A DNA stretch of 64,000 bases from Sphingopyxis sp. H115. GTDB lineage: Bacteria > Pseudomonadota > Alphaproteobacteria > Sphingomonadales > Sphingomonadaceae. Shown piece by piece: positions 1-8,983 of this stretch. Each line of letters starts with the position of its first letter. Within the stretch, counting starts at the first letter, position 1. The notes under the pieces are model-generated. The model was not told where the DNA came from, searched no databases, and worked only from the letters and a program-made list of their open reading frames with translations. Where the stretch lies: the NCBI RefSeq assembly GCF_001468465.1, contig NZ_LNSA01000004.1:167373-231372 (forward strand). Direction: 5' to 3'. The translations under genes were made by a program, and so were the position numbers.

Positions 1-36
1 CGTCCGCCAACGCGCAGCACGCGCATCGACCAGCCG

Positions 37-561
37 ATGTCGACGCCGTGGGGCCCGTCGCAGGTTGCAACGCGCTACACCGAAGGCATCATCTGCTACG
101 ACACAGCGAGCCATGGCGGCTTTTTCCTCGATGAAAGGCGCAATGCCGCGATGCATTCCGCGCTTCGGCTGCCGGAGGGCTGGTACGAGGAGGATTGCGA
201 CTGGGCTCTCGTCGCGACCGGCTATCCGCATTTCTTCACCGACAGGGAGAGGAGGTCGGCGGACAAGACGCTCCGCGACTGGCACCCTGATGCCTGGGAG
301 AGCTTTCACGGCCGGCCGCTTGAACGCTCCGAATCTTTCGCGCGCGACCGCGAAGGGTTCGAACGCGATCATGCGGAGGACTGGATCGTGATTGCGGTGA
401 CCCAGTCGCATGCGCATCCAGGTGATGTCATCGGTATCGCGTCGCGCGGCGGCACGCGCGGTGCCGCGCTCACGCGCAGCTTTATCATTCAGGGAAGCGA
501 GTATGCGAGGGGTAAGCACGGCTTCGTGATCGATCCCGCGCGGCATTTGCCATTGGATTGA
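37..561 (+). CDS. DUF7007 domain protein, possibly 5'-truncated
   Basis: The protein is 174 aa from the first ATG, but the frame is open back to base 1, so the true start may lie outside the window. The opening residues STPWGPSQ followed by a VTQSHAHPGD stretch near residues 123-132 match DUF7007 proteins, which are encoded next to the strawberry-notch helicase in sphingomonad integrative elements. Their function is unknown. No signal peptide or membrane segment is visible. It lies about 90 bases upstream of the large helicase gene on the same strand and probably belongs to the same backbone module. Confidence 0.7.
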   Translation: MSTPWGPSQVATRYTEGIICYDTASHGGFFLDERRNAAMHSALRLPEGWYEEDCDWALVATGYPHFFTDRERRSADKTLRDWHPDAWESFHGRPLERSESFARDREGFERDHAEDWIVIAVTQSHAHPGDVIGIASRGGTRGAALTRSFIIQGSEYARGKHGFVIDPARHLPLD

Positions 562-581
562 GAGGGAGAGGCTGCGGCGGA

Positions 582-629
582 ACGGGGGAGCCGCCGGGCC
601 AAGAGAGAGCGCCGGGCGGCTCGCCCCGT
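582..629 (+). repeat. GC-rich leader hairpin before the strawberry-notch gene
   Basis: GAGCCGCC (588-595) pairs perfectly with GGCGGCTC (615-622), and the stem can be extended by ACGGGG (582-587) against CCCCGT (624-629) with one bulged base at 623. It lies in the 90-base gap between the DUF7007 gene and the next start codon, so it would sit in the 5' leader or act as an attenuator. No T-tract follows, so it is not a standard intrinsic terminator. Confidence 0.45.
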
Positions 630-652
630 CCTGCTCTCCCGAGGATTCCGAC

Positions 653-3600
653 ATGCAATCACTTCCTTCCCGCGCGGCGCAAGGCTCCTCGATGCGCGCG
701 CCTTCTTCCGCCGCACCGCGCCTTCTCGCTGCCGCCGAAACGATCCTGCCGCTTCTCGAGGCCGGGCAGCCCTTCGACACGGGCCAGCTTCGCGCCGCGA
801 TGATCTCTGCCTTCGGCGCCACCGATGCCGAGGGCGGCTGGGACTGGAAGGCGGCTTATGACGCGTGCGAGGGCGCGCAGATTCTCCTGCTGCGCGCCTA
901 TGGGCGCGCGCTGATGAGCCGGGCCGGCTCATCCCAGCACCGCCTGACGATGTGGGACCGGATCGCGTGGCGAATCCCGACCCACACGCGCCGGTCGGAA
1001 ACGGGCCAGACGCTCCAGCAATTCTCAACGCCGCTCCCGCTCGCTTATGTCGCGGCCGAGGCCGCTTCGATCATCGCAGGCGACATTGTTCTTGAGCCCT
1101 CCGCCGGCACCGGGATGCTGGCGATCCATGGCGAGCTGGCGGGCGCCATGCTCGCGCTCAACGAGCTCGATCCGGGTCGCGCCGAATTTCTTGAACTGCT
1201 GTTTCCGGGCATCGGCGTGACACGTCACGATGCCGCCTCGATCGACGATCGACTGGACCAAGGGGTCCGCCCTGATATCATCCTCATGAACCCTCCCTTC
1301 TCGGCCGTCGCGAGCGTCGACCGTCCGATGCGCGATGCCGCGCTCCGTCATATCGCCTCTGCGCTCGCCCGGCTCCGCGACGGCGGACGGCTGGTCGCCA
1401 TTGTCGGCGCGAACTGTTCGCCGGAGGCGCCCGCCTGGCGCGACGCCTTTATGCGCTTGCAGGAGCATGGCGCGCTACGCTTCTCGGCGGCGATTGCCGG
1501 GAAGGTCTATGCGAAGCATGGCACCACGACGAGCACGCGGCTGCTCGTATTGGACAAGGTCCCCGCAATCGACCCGGCAAGGCTTGTCCCGAGCCGCGGC
1601 GAGGCGCCCGACCTCGCGACGCTTCTGGCATGGGTCGAAAGCGATGTCCCGTCCCGGCCAGGGCCGGCGGCGCCCCATCGCGCTGCCCTATCCTCTCGGT
1701 CGGCGATACCAAGCTTCGCCCGCGCAGCGGCTTTGGCCCCGACGGCAGCCGTCGTCGAACGCCCGGCGCATGAGACCGCTACCGAGCTCGCCTATGTGGC
1801 GCGCGACTGGAAGGCGCCCGAAGGCCGCCTCGGCGACACGATCTACGAACCTTATGCGCTCCAGTCGCTCTCCATCGACGGGGCGCACCCGCATCCGACC
1901 GCGCTGGTGCAGTCTGCGGCGATGGCCTCGGTCGCGCCGCCGAAACCTTCCTATCGGCCGCATCTTCCCGCGCGGTTGGTGACGGGTGGCATCCTCTCCG
2001 ACGCGCAGCTGGAATCTGTGATCTATGCCGGCGAAGCCCATGGCGGTCATCTTTCGGGGGCCTGGATGGTCGACGAGACGTGGGACATGCTGTCGGCGGT
2101 CAGCGACGACAATGAGGAGGCGGTCCGCTTCCGGCGCGGCTGGTTCCTCGGCGACGGGACCGGCGCCGGCAAAGGGCGGCAGGTTGCTGGGATCATTCTC
2201 GACAATATGCTCAAGGGTCGGCGCCGCGCCGTCTGGCTGTCGGTGTCGGACCGGCTGCTCGAAGATGCACAGCGCGACTGGTCGGCGCTCGGGCAGGAAC
2301 GGCTGCTCGTCACGCCGCTTTCGCGCTTCCGGCAGGGCACGCCGATCAAGCTCGCCGAAGGCATCCTGTTCACCACATACGCAACGCTGCGCAGCCAGGC
2401 GCGCGAGGGCAAGGCGAGCCGCGTCGAGCAGATCGTCGAATGGCTCGGCCGCGATTTCGACGGGGTGATCGTCTTCGACGAGGCGCATGCGATGGCGAAC
2501 GCCGCCGGCGGCAAGGGAGTGCGCGGCGAGCAGAAACCGTCGCAACAGGGCCGCGCCGGTCTGCGGCTTCAGCATGCCCTCCCCGATGCGCGCATCGTCT
2601 ATGTCTCGGCGACCGGCGCAACGACGGTCCAGAACCTTGCCTATGCGCAGCGCTTGGGTCTCTGGAGCGGCACCGACTTCCCCTTCGCGTCGCGAAGCGA
2701 ATTCGTGGCGGCGATCGAGGATGGCGGCGTCGCGGCAATGGAGGTACTCGCACGCGATCTGAAGGCGCTCGGCCTCTATGCGGCGCGGTCGCTTTCGTTC
2801 GATGGCGTCGAATATGAGCTGCTCGAGCATGCGCTGACCGATGAGCAGCGGCGCATCTATGACAGCTATGCGGGGGCCTTCCAGATCATCCACAACAATC
2901 TTGATGCTGCGATGGAGGCTGCCGGCGTGACGAGTTCGCTTCACGGCACGCTCAACGCGCAGGCGAAGTCGGCGGCCCGCTCGGCTTTCGAGAGCACCAA
3001 GCAGCGCTTCTTCAATCATCTCATCACCGCGATGCAGACCCCGAGCACGATCGCGAGCATCGCGGGCGATCTCGAGGCGGGGCATGCCGCGGTGGTGCAG
3101 ATCGTCTCGACCGGCGAGGCGCTGCAAGAACGGCGGCTCGCCGAAATCCCGACCGAGGAATGGGGCGATGTGTCGGTCGACATCACGCCGCGCGAATATG
3201 TCCTCGACTATCTTGCGCACAGCTTCCCCATCCAGCTTTACGAGCCCTGCACCGACAGCGAAGGCAATCTTGCCTCGCGCGCCGCGTTTGACGGCGACGG
3301 CAGTCCGATCGTCAATCGCGAGGCCTGCCGCAGGCGCGATGCGATGATCGAAAAGCTTGCGTCACTCCCGCCGGTGCCGGGGGCGCTCGACCAGATCGTC
3401 CAGCATTTCGGGATCGACGTGGTCGCTGAAGTGACGGGGCGCTCGCGGCGCATCGTGCCGGTCAAGGCGGGGGACGGCTCGACGCGCTTCGCGGTCCAGA
3501 ACCGGCCTGGCAGCGCCAATCTCGGCGAAACCCACGCCTTCATGGACGACGAGAAGCGCATCCTCGTCTTCTCCGAGGCCGGAGGCACGGGGCGCTCCTA

Positions 3601-4993
3601 TCATGCAGACCTCGGTGTCAGGAACCAGCGCCGCCGCATTCACTATCTGCTCGAACCCGGCTGGAAGGCCGACACCGCGATCCAGGGCTTCGGGCGCACC
3701 AACCGGACGAACCAGAAGCAGCCGCCGCTCTTCCGTCCCGTCTCGACTGATGTGAAGGCGCAGAAGCGCTTCATCTCGACGATCGCGAGGCGGCTCGACA
3801 CGCTGGGCGCGATCACGCGCGGGCAGCGGCAGACCGGCGGCCAGAATATGTTCCGGCCTGAGGAAAATCTGGAATCCTTCTATGCGCGCGATGCGCTGCG
3901 CCAGCTCTACCAGCTCCTCGCCGACGGCAAGGTCGAGGGGTGCTCGCTGCTCGCCTTCGAGGCGGCGACAGGTCTGTCGCTCCTCGACGACGGCGGCCTC
4001 AAGGACGAGTTGCCGCCGATCACGACTTTTCTCAACCGCATGCTCGCGCTGACGATCGATTTCCAGAACATCCTCTTCGAGATCTTCGAGGGGCTCCTCG
4101 CGAGCCGGATCGAGGGCGCGATCGCGTCGGGAACCTACGAGATGGGCCTCGAGACGCTGCGCGCCGAGAGCTTCCTCGTCACCGGGCGCGAGACGATCTA
4201 CACGCACCCCGGCACCGGCGCCGTGACGCAGTTGCTCACCATCGAGCGCAAGGACCGGGTCGCGCCGCTGCTTCTCGTGGACGCGGTGGAGCTTGCCGCA
4301 TCCTGGAGCGGTCAGCACGTCGTCAACGCCCGCTCGGGCCGCGCCGCGGTTCAGCTGCGCGCGCGCAGTCTCATCGACGATGATGGCGCCGTTCACCGCC
4401 GGGTCGCTCTCCAGCGTCCGCTCGAGAAAATGCATATGCTCGCAGAGGATTTCGAGCATTCGCACTGGCACGCGGTCGACGCGGAGGCGTTCGGGGCAGC
4501 TTGGAACGCCGAACTTGTCGAGCTTCCAAGCCATGAGATGTCGACGCTTCACATCGTCGCCGGGTTGCTGCTCCCGATCTGGAAGCGCCTGCCGAAGGAA
4601 TCGACGCGGGTCTATCGCCTGCAGTCCGATGCCGGCGAGCGCATCATCGGGCGCAAGGTCTCGCCGGCATGGTCCGCTAGCGTTACGGGGGATGCGCCGC
4701 CGGGTCTTGCCGTGCCCGATGCATGGCGGATGTTGCAGGCGGGCGACATCTCGCTCGTCATCGCGGAAGGCCAGACGCTACGGCGGGTGAGCGCAATGAA
4801 CGACTGGCGGATCGAGCTTTCGGGCTTCAACGATCTCGGCGTCGAGCGGCTGAAGACGATGGGCTTGATTTCGGAAATCGTCTCGTGGAAACTGAAGCTG
4901 TACGTGCCGGCAGGGGCTGCTGGCGCCGACGTGTTCGCTGCGCTCGTCGATCGCTTTCCGATCGCGCGGGTTCTCGATCGCAAGGCCGCCTGA
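653..4993 (+). CDS. Methyltransferase / strawberry-notch-like helicase protein
   Basis: This 1446-aa protein combines an N-terminal N6-adenine methyltransferase-like domain with NPPF at residues 213-216 (the D/N-PP-Y/F catalytic motif), a helicase core with the Walker A run GDGTGAGKG at 500-508 and DEAH at 609-612, and a strawberry-notch helicase C-terminal domain containing GFGRTNRTNQ. Fused methylase-helicases of this kind occur on conjugative elements and phages; phage P1 DarB, an antirestriction protein packaged with the DNA, has a comparable architecture. I infer a role in protecting or processing incoming element DNA. The start ATG follows a CGAGGA Shine-Dalgarno-like sequence. The next gene begins 11 bases after the stop, so the two are probably cotranscribed. 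Confidence 0.88.
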   Translation: MQSLPSRAAQGSSMRAPSSAAPRLLAAAETILPLLEAGQPFDTGQLRAAMISAFGATDAEGGWDWKAAYDACEGAQILLLRAYGRALMSRAGSSQHRLTMWDRIAWRIPTHTRRSETGQTLQQFSTPLPLAYVAAEAASIIAGDIVLEPSAGTGMLAIHGELAGAMLALNELDPGRAEFLELLFPGIGVTRHDAASIDDRLDQGVRPDIILMNPPFSAVASVDRPMRDAALRHIASALARLRDGGRLVAIVGANCSPEAPAWRDAFMRLQEHGALRFSAAIAGKVYAKHGTTTSTRLLVLDKVPAIDPARLVPSRGEAPDLATLLAWVESDVPSRPGPAAPHRAALSSRSAIPSFARAAALAPTAAVVERPAHETATELAYVARDWKAPEGRLGDTIYEPYALQSLSIDGAHPHPTALVQSAAMASVAPPKPSYRPHLPARLVTGGILSDAQLESVIYAGEAHGGHLSGAWMVDETWDMLSAVSDDNEEAVRFRRGWFLGDGTGAGKGRQVAGIILDNMLKGRRRAVWLSVSDRLLEDAQRDWSALGQERLLVTPLSRFRQGTPIKLAEGILFTTYATLRSQAREGKASRVEQIVEWLGRDFDGVIVFDEAHAMANAAGGKGVRGEQKPSQQGRAGLRLQHALPDARIVYVSATGATTVQNLAYAQRLGLWSGTDFPFASRSEFVAAIEDGGVAAMEVLARDLKALGLYAARSLSFDGVEYELLEHALTDEQRRIYDSYAGAFQIIHNNLDAAMEAAGVTSSLHGTLNAQAKSAARSAFESTKQRFFNHLITAMQTPSTIASIAGDLEAGHAAVVQIVSTGEALQERRLAEIPTEEWGDVSVDITPREYVLDYLAHSFPIQLYEPCTDSEGNLASRAAFDGDGSPIVNREACRRRDAMIEKLASLPPVPGALDQIVQHFGIDVVAEVTGRSRRIVPVKAGDGSTRFAVQNRPGSANLGETHAFMDDEKRILVFSEAGGTGRSYHADLGVRNQRRRIHYLLEPGWKADTAIQGFGRTNRTNQKQPPLFRPVSTDVKAQKRFISTIARRLDTLGAITRGQRQTGGQNMFRPEENLESFYARDALRQLYQLLADGKVEGCSLLAFEAATGLSLLDDGGLKDELPPITTFLNRMLALTIDFQNILFEIFEGLLASRIEGAIASGTYEMGLETLRAESFLVTGRETIYTHPGTGAVTQLLTIERKDRVAPLLLVDAVELAASWSGQHVVNARSGRAAVQLRARSLIDDDGAVHRRVALQRPLEKMHMLAEDFEHSHWHAVDAEAFGAAWNAELVELPSHEMSTLHIVAGLLLPIWKRLPKESTRVYRLQSDAGERIIGRKVSPAWSASVTGDAPPGLAVPDAWRMLQAGDISLVIAEGQTLRRVSAMNDWRIELSGFNDLGVERLKTMGLISEIVSWKLKLYVPAGAAGADVFAALVDRFPIARVLDRKAA

Positions 4994-5004
4994 AGGAGCC
5001 CCGC

Positions 5005-6036
5005 ATGTCCAGTCCAGCTTCAGATGTCGCGCGCCACCTTGGGGAAAATGCCGAGGCCGTGTGTCGTCGCTACCTCTCGAACGGTCGTCGCGAGGGCCAT
5101 TACTGGATGGTCGGCGATGTCCGCAACACGCCCGGGCGCAGTCTCTATGTACGCCTCTCCTCCAGCGGGGATGGCGGCGCCGCGGGCAAATGGACCGACG
5201 CGGCAAGCGGCGACCATGGCGATCTTCTCGACATCATCGCGGCGAGCTGTGGTCACGCGGGCTTTCGCGAAACATTGGACGAAGCGCGGCGCTTTCTCAG
5301 TCTGCCGCCATCACTTGAGGGACCACGAAACCCGGCACCTAGCAAGGCGCAGAGGGGTTCGCCGGAATCGGCGCGAAGGCTGCTGGCTGCTACGAAACCG
5401 CTCAGGGGCAGTCTCGGCGAGGCCTATCTCGCTGGCCGATTGATCACCGATTTTCATGCCGGGGATCCCGTGCGATTCCACCCGCACTGCTTTTACCGGC
5501 CGTCCAGCGATGACGCGCCCCGAGGGCGGCGGGCGTGGCCAGCGATAATCGCGGCTGTCACTGACCTCGCCGGGACCGTCACAGGCGTGCATAGGACCTG
5601 GCTCGATCCCGAGACCAAGGACAAAGCGCCGGTGGCCTATCCTCGTCGGGCTATGGGTCATCTCCTCGGCAATGGCGTCCGCTTCGGTGCCTCCGGCGTC
5701 GTCATGGCCGCGGGCGAAGGCCTTGAGACCATCCTCTCGCTGCGGCAGGTCATGCCGACCCTGCCGATGATCGCCGGTCTATCGGGAGCGCATCTTGCCG
5801 CCATCGCTTTTCCGGAGCGTCTCAAGCGACTCTATGTTGCGCGCGACGATGATCCCGCCGGCGACACCGCTTTGGCGAAGCTCGGCGAGCGTGCGTCCGA
5901 ATGCGGTATCGAGGCCTGCCCGCTCGAACCCCGGCATGGCGACTTTAACGGCGATCTGCGAGCGCTGGGCCGAAGCGCGATGGCGGCTTCGCTTCGCGGT
6001 CAGCTTATGTCCGCCGATCGCATGGAATATCTCTGA
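5005..6036 (+). CDS. Toprim-domain, primase-like protein (DUF7146 type)
   Basis: This 343-aa protein has an N-terminal region typical of the DUF7146 family (GHYWMVGDVRNTPGRSLYV, then a GDHGDLLDII segment) and a C-terminal toprim fold: GEGLETILSL supplies the conserved glutamate and VARDDDPAGD supplies the DxD metal-binding residues. Proteins of this type resemble the catalytic core of DnaG primases and are common on mobile elements; a role in priming or replication of transferred DNA is an inference. I chose the ATG preceded by AAGGAG rather than an in-frame upstream extension that overlaps the helicase gene. It lies directly downstream of the strawberry-notch gene. Confidence 0.8.
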   Translation: MSSPASDVARHLGENAEAVCRRYLSNGRREGHYWMVGDVRNTPGRSLYVRLSSSGDGGAAGKWTDAASGDHGDLLDIIAASCGHAGFRETLDEARRFLSLPPSLEGPRNPAPSKAQRGSPESARRLLAATKPLRGSLGEAYLAGRLITDFHAGDPVRFHPHCFYRPSSDDAPRGRRAWPAIIAAVTDLAGTVTGVHRTWLDPETKDKAPVAYPRRAMGHLLGNGVRFGASGVVMAAGEGLETILSLRQVMPTLPMIAGLSGAHLAAIAFPERLKRLYVARDDDPAGDTALAKLGERASECGIEACPLEPRHGDFNGDLRALGRSAMAASLRGQLMSADRMEYL

Positions 6037-6152
6037 GCGCGTCGGGATCGCCGGAACAGGCAGGAGATGGCGGGAGCTGCGCTAGCCTTCCGCTGCAGGC
6101 GCGCCCCGGCCTTCGTTAGAGGGCGACTGCTGCATGCAGGGCAGCACCGCAA

Positions 6153-6263
6153 TGGCGGGCGCACGGCTATTTTCCGCCGGGGCCATGCGGCCCCTTTGCA
6201 TCGCGAGGCAAAATAGCCGCGCGCCCGCCATCCTCCGCTGCGCTCCAGTCGCGGCATGCCGCG
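6153..6263 (+). repeat. Long inverted repeat and palindromes in the 306-base leader of the DUF2493 gene
   Basis: The interval 6037-6342 contains no convincing gene. It holds 21-base arms at 6153-6173 and 6210-6230 that are inverted copies with one mismatch (outer TGGCGGGCGC, inner CGGCTATTTT). The loop contains a second perfect stem, GGGGCC/GGCCCC (6179-6184 with 6189-6194). Next come a CCTCCGCTGCGCTCC stretch and the perfect 14-base palindrome CGCGGCATGCCGCG at 6250-6263. The AT-rich core inside GC arms followed by TCCTCCGCT-x-CGCTCC recurs upstream of the DUF736 gene at 46333, so this looks like a repeated leader or regulatory element of the mobile backbone. Confidence 0.6.
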
Positions 6264-6342
6264 ATGCGGTCCTGCCCCGAATGCCGCGAGCCGTCGCCAC
6301 GAAGGCCGCGCGAGGCGCGGCTCAGACAGACGGAGACCCAAG

Positions 6343-7275
6343 ATGCACGGCGATGCCACCTCCCAGGACCAACCCGCCGAGCCCGGCACAACTGCCTATC
6401 TCCTCCAGGAAATGCAGCTCTTCGGTTACCGACCCTTCGAGGATGAACCCGATCCGAGGCCGCTTCCCGACGCCCGCCTCGCCGGCGGGGCGATTGCTGA
6501 TATGTTCGACGCGCTGGCGGGCTGCCTCGCAGAAACGCGTATCGAACCCGACCTCGACGACCTCCTCTGGAACCTCGTCAACATCTTCCACCGCGCCGGC
6601 GACCGTGTCGAACGCGCGCTGGACGACAATGAGCAGCTGCAACGGCGGCTTCAGCGCGAGCAGGACGGCAGCGAGATACGCTCGGTCGAGCTTGAGCGGG
6701 CCACGCGCGAAGGAATTTCGCTGATCGAACGCCGAGACACGATGGAATTCTTCCGCGACGGGGCCGCCGAGCAATTCCGGATCCATTGCCGCAAAGCCTG
6801 GGCACCCCGCAGCGGATCGCGGGCGCAGCACCGGTCGATGACCGCGGCACTGATCGACAGCCGCGATTTTCTCGACACGCGGCTGCGTCAGAAGGCGGCC
6901 GCTCTCCTACCCGAGGGCACGCGCATTTTGTTCACTGGCGGCGCGGACGTCGACGATCACCGGGCGATATGGGGCGCCCTCGACCGGGCTCGCGATCGCC
7001 ATCCCGACATGATCCTGCTCCATGGAGCGACACCGACGGGGGCCGAACGCATCGCCGCCTGCTGGGCCGAGACCCGCAGCGTGACCCAGGTCGCCTTTCG
7101 TCCCGACTGGAACCGTCATGGCAAATCCGCACCGTTCAAGCGCAATGACCGGATGCTGGAAGCGCTGCCCGTCGGAATCATCCTTTTCCCCGGCACCGGC
7201 ATCCAGGACAATCTCGCCGACAAGGCTGCGAAGATGGGGCTCCCCGTTTGGGATTTCCGGAGGCGCGGCCGCTGA
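6343..7275 (+). CDS. DUF2493 (SLOG-like) protein
   Basis: This 310-aa protein has a C-terminal DUF2493 domain (about residues 190-305) containing RILFTGGADVDDH, ILLHGATPTGAERIAACWA and FRPDWNRHGKSAPFKRNDRM. These are the glycine-rich nucleotide-binding and GA-x-GAD-like motifs of the SLOG/YspA superfamily. The N-terminal half is helical and charged, consistent with a separate partner-binding region. Such proteins are standard backbone genes of sphingomonad conjugative elements; binding of a nucleotide or nucleotide-derived ligand is family knowledge, but the role here is unknown. The ATG follows CGGAGACC. An in-frame upstream extension of 29 codons crosses the leader repeats and was rejected. 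Confidence 0.78.
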   Translation: MHGDATSQDQPAEPGTTAYLLQEMQLFGYRPFEDEPDPRPLPDARLAGGAIADMFDALAGCLAETRIEPDLDDLLWNLVNIFHRAGDRVERALDDNEQLQRRLQREQDGSEIRSVELERATREGISLIERRDTMEFFRDGAAEQFRIHCRKAWAPRSGSRAQHRSMTAALIDSRDFLDTRLRQKAAALLPEGTRILFTGGADVDDHRAIWGALDRARDRHPDMILLHGATPTGAERIAACWAETRSVTQVAFRPDWNRHGKSAPFKRNDRMLEALPVGIILFPGTGIQDNLADKAAKMGLPVWDFRRRGR

Positions 7276-7332
7276 AGGCTTAGGCCGCTCGCACAGGCCT
7301 CTGGCAAAATAGCCCCAATCTGGTTCTATCTC

Positions 7333-7357
7333 GCGAATATGTTTGAAATATATTCGC
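7333..7357. promoter_or_regulatory. 25-bp palindrome upstream of luxR
   Basis: The arms GCGAATATGTTT and AAATATATTCGC surround a central G and are inverted repeats with a single mismatch. It is AT-rich within a GC-rich genome and lies about 160 bases upstream of the luxR ATG. It could be an operator for the LuxR protein or for another dimeric regulator. It does not match the canonical lux-box core (ACCTGT...ACAGGT), so the cognate regulator is unknown. The rest of 7276-7518 shows no gene. Confidence 0.5.
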
Positions 7358-7518
7358 AACATCCGCAATTTTACATCGTTGTAGATCGCTCCGACCAGCG
7401 GCGATCGCCCGTCGCCGGCGGGACGGCCCATTGAGAGGGCATAGCTCGCAGGCCATGACGAGGAGCAGCGACGGTCGGCCGACTTGGCGACGACCGCCGT
7501 TCGCTGCCACGGGTCGCA

Positions 7519-8262
7519 ATGCCGACGATGGACGCTGCGCATGCTTTTGCGCTCGACGTCACGAAGGTGAAAGATGCGGCGGGTCTCGCTGATCTGCTGA
7601 GGGAGGCCTGCGCGCTGATGGGCTGCGCCTGGTTCGCGCTGAGCCACCATGTCGATTTCCTCGCGGCTCCCGACAGGGGCGTTCGCGTCCACAACTATCC
7701 CGAGGACTGGGCGCGCTGGTTCGACGAGCGTGGCCTTGGGCTCACCGATCCGGTGCATCGCGCCAGCCACCGCAGTCTCGAGGGTTTCTTCTGGCGCAAC
7801 ATGAAGCCGCTTTCAGGCGAACGGCCCGAAGACGAACTGGTCCTCAGCGAAGCGCAGCGGCACGGGATCGGTGACGGTCTGACCATCCCGGCGCACATCC
7901 CCGGCGAGGCGCATGGTTCGGTATCCTTTGCCTGGACGCCGGGGATCGCCGCTAACGACCGGGCGCTGCTCTTTGCCCGGATGATCGGCGGGCCGGCCTT
8001 CGAAGCCGCGCGCCTGCTCGCCAATCCGGGCCTCGCCCGCGTCGGACCGCGCTTGACCGACCGCCAGCGCGAATGCCTGATCCTGGCAGCCAAGGGCAAT
8101 CCGATATGGCGGATCGGCCGCATCCTCGATCTGAGCCCCGATACCGTTCGCGAGCATCTGCGCAACGCCCGGCTAAGGTATGACGCCAAGGGCGGGACCG
8201 TGCTCGCGGTGCGTGCCCTATATGATGGCGACATCAGCTTCGAGGAGGTCGCGAAGCGCTGA
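7519..8262 (+). CDS. LuxR-family quorum-sensing transcriptional regulator
   Basis: This 247-aa protein has the two-domain LuxR layout. The N-terminal autoinducer-binding domain retains Y60, W64, D77-P78 and an aromatic F91-W92 pair, which match the ligand-pocket positions of TraR/LasR-type proteins. The C-terminal GerE helix-turn-helix (about 179-247) starts LTDRQREC and keeps the conserved glutamate (E185), glycine (G193) and DTVREHL recognition helix. It is 90 bases upstream of the luxI gene on the same strand and is very likely its cognate acyl-homoserine-lactone receptor. A second in-frame ATG three codons downstream is an alternative start; neither has a strong ribosome-binding site. Confidence 0.9.
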   Translation: MPTMDAAHAFALDVTKVKDAAGLADLLREACALMGCAWFALSHHVDFLAAPDRGVRVHNYPEDWARWFDERGLGLTDPVHRASHRSLEGFFWRNMKPLSGERPEDELVLSEAQRHGIGDGLTIPAHIPGEAHGSVSFAWTPGIAANDRALLFARMIGGPAFEAARLLANPGLARVGPRLTDRQRECLILAAKGNPIWRIGRILDLSPDTVREHLRNARLRYDAKGGTVLAVRALYDGDISFEEVAKR

Positions 8263-8352
8263 GTTTTTTCGCTGGCACCCCCCTATCGTGCTATGGTGGA
8301 GCGGCAAAAAGCCGTTCAATTGGATGGTCTCTTTCGAAAAGGAGACACATCC

Positions 8353-8970
8353 ATGCTTTCCGTAATCGACCATTCCAACCGCGGGCACGAGCATCAATTG
8401 CTCCGCGCCATGTTCGAGGCGCGCAAGCGCGTCTTCATCGATCTTCTAAAGTGGGACCTGCCGGTGCTCGCCGACCGGTTCGAGATCGATCATTTCGACG
8501 ACCCCCATGCGACCTATCTGATCGTCGGCGATCAGGACGGCGGGCATCTCGCCTCGACGCGCCTCCTTCCCACCACGCGCCCGGCTCTTCTCGATGGTCT
8601 CTTCCCCGGCCTCGTCGCCGGCATCCCGCCGTCCGGTCCCGATATCTTCGAAATCACCCGCTTCTGCCTGTCGCCGGGAATCGGAGCGCGCCAGCGCCGC
8701 ATCGCGCGCGACACGCTTCTTGTCGGCCTCGTCGACTTTGCGCTCGCCAACGGCATCCGCTCCTACACCGGCGTCGCCGAACTCGACTGGTTCGCTCAGA
8801 TCCGGACCTTCGGCTGGGACTGCCGATCGCTGGGCGAACCCGCCATTTACGATGGCCGCGCTCTGACCGCGCTGCTTATCGAGATCGACCGGGACACGCC
8901 TGCAAAGCTCGAAGCGGCGGGGATTGTTTCGGGGAGTGCCGCGTTGCCGGTCGCGGCCGATGCAGCTTGA
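8353..8970 (+). CDS. Acyl-homoserine-lactone synthase (LuxI family)
   Basis: The 205-aa protein carries the invariant LuxI-family residues at their usual spacing: R24, F28, W34, D46, D49, R70, E100 and R103 (FEITRF). LuxI enzymes make an N-acyl-homoserine lactone from S-adenosylmethionine and an acylated carrier. The ATG is preceded by AAGGAG. It forms a luxR-luxI pair with the upstream gene and is followed after 13 bases by a PhyH-family dioxygenase gene, suggesting an operon. A small CGGC-AAAAA-GCCG hairpin lies in the luxR-luxI gap. I could not identify a convincing lux box in that gap. The acyl chain length cannot be predicted from sequence alone. Confidence 0.92.
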   Translation: MLSVIDHSNRGHEHQLLRAMFEARKRVFIDLLKWDLPVLADRFEIDHFDDPHATYLIVGDQDGGHLASTRLLPTTRPALLDGLFPGLVAGIPPSGPDIFEITRFCLSPGIGARQRRIARDTLLVGLVDFALANGIRSYTGVAELDWFAQIRTFGWDCRSLGEPAIYDGRALTALLIEIDRDTPAKLEAAGIVSGSAALPVAADAA

Positions 8971-8983
8971 AGGGAGGCAGTCC

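Noticed and set aside
1688..3220. A 510-codon minus-strand frame inside the strawberry-notch gene.
   Set aside because: It is antisense to a gene with methylase and helicase motifs and lacks family features.
8268..8320. Possible lux box in the luxR-luxI gap (CCCCCCTATCG, then TGCTATGGTGG).
   Set aside because: The half-sites match as inverted copies at only about 7 of 11 positions and do not fit the classical lux-box core.
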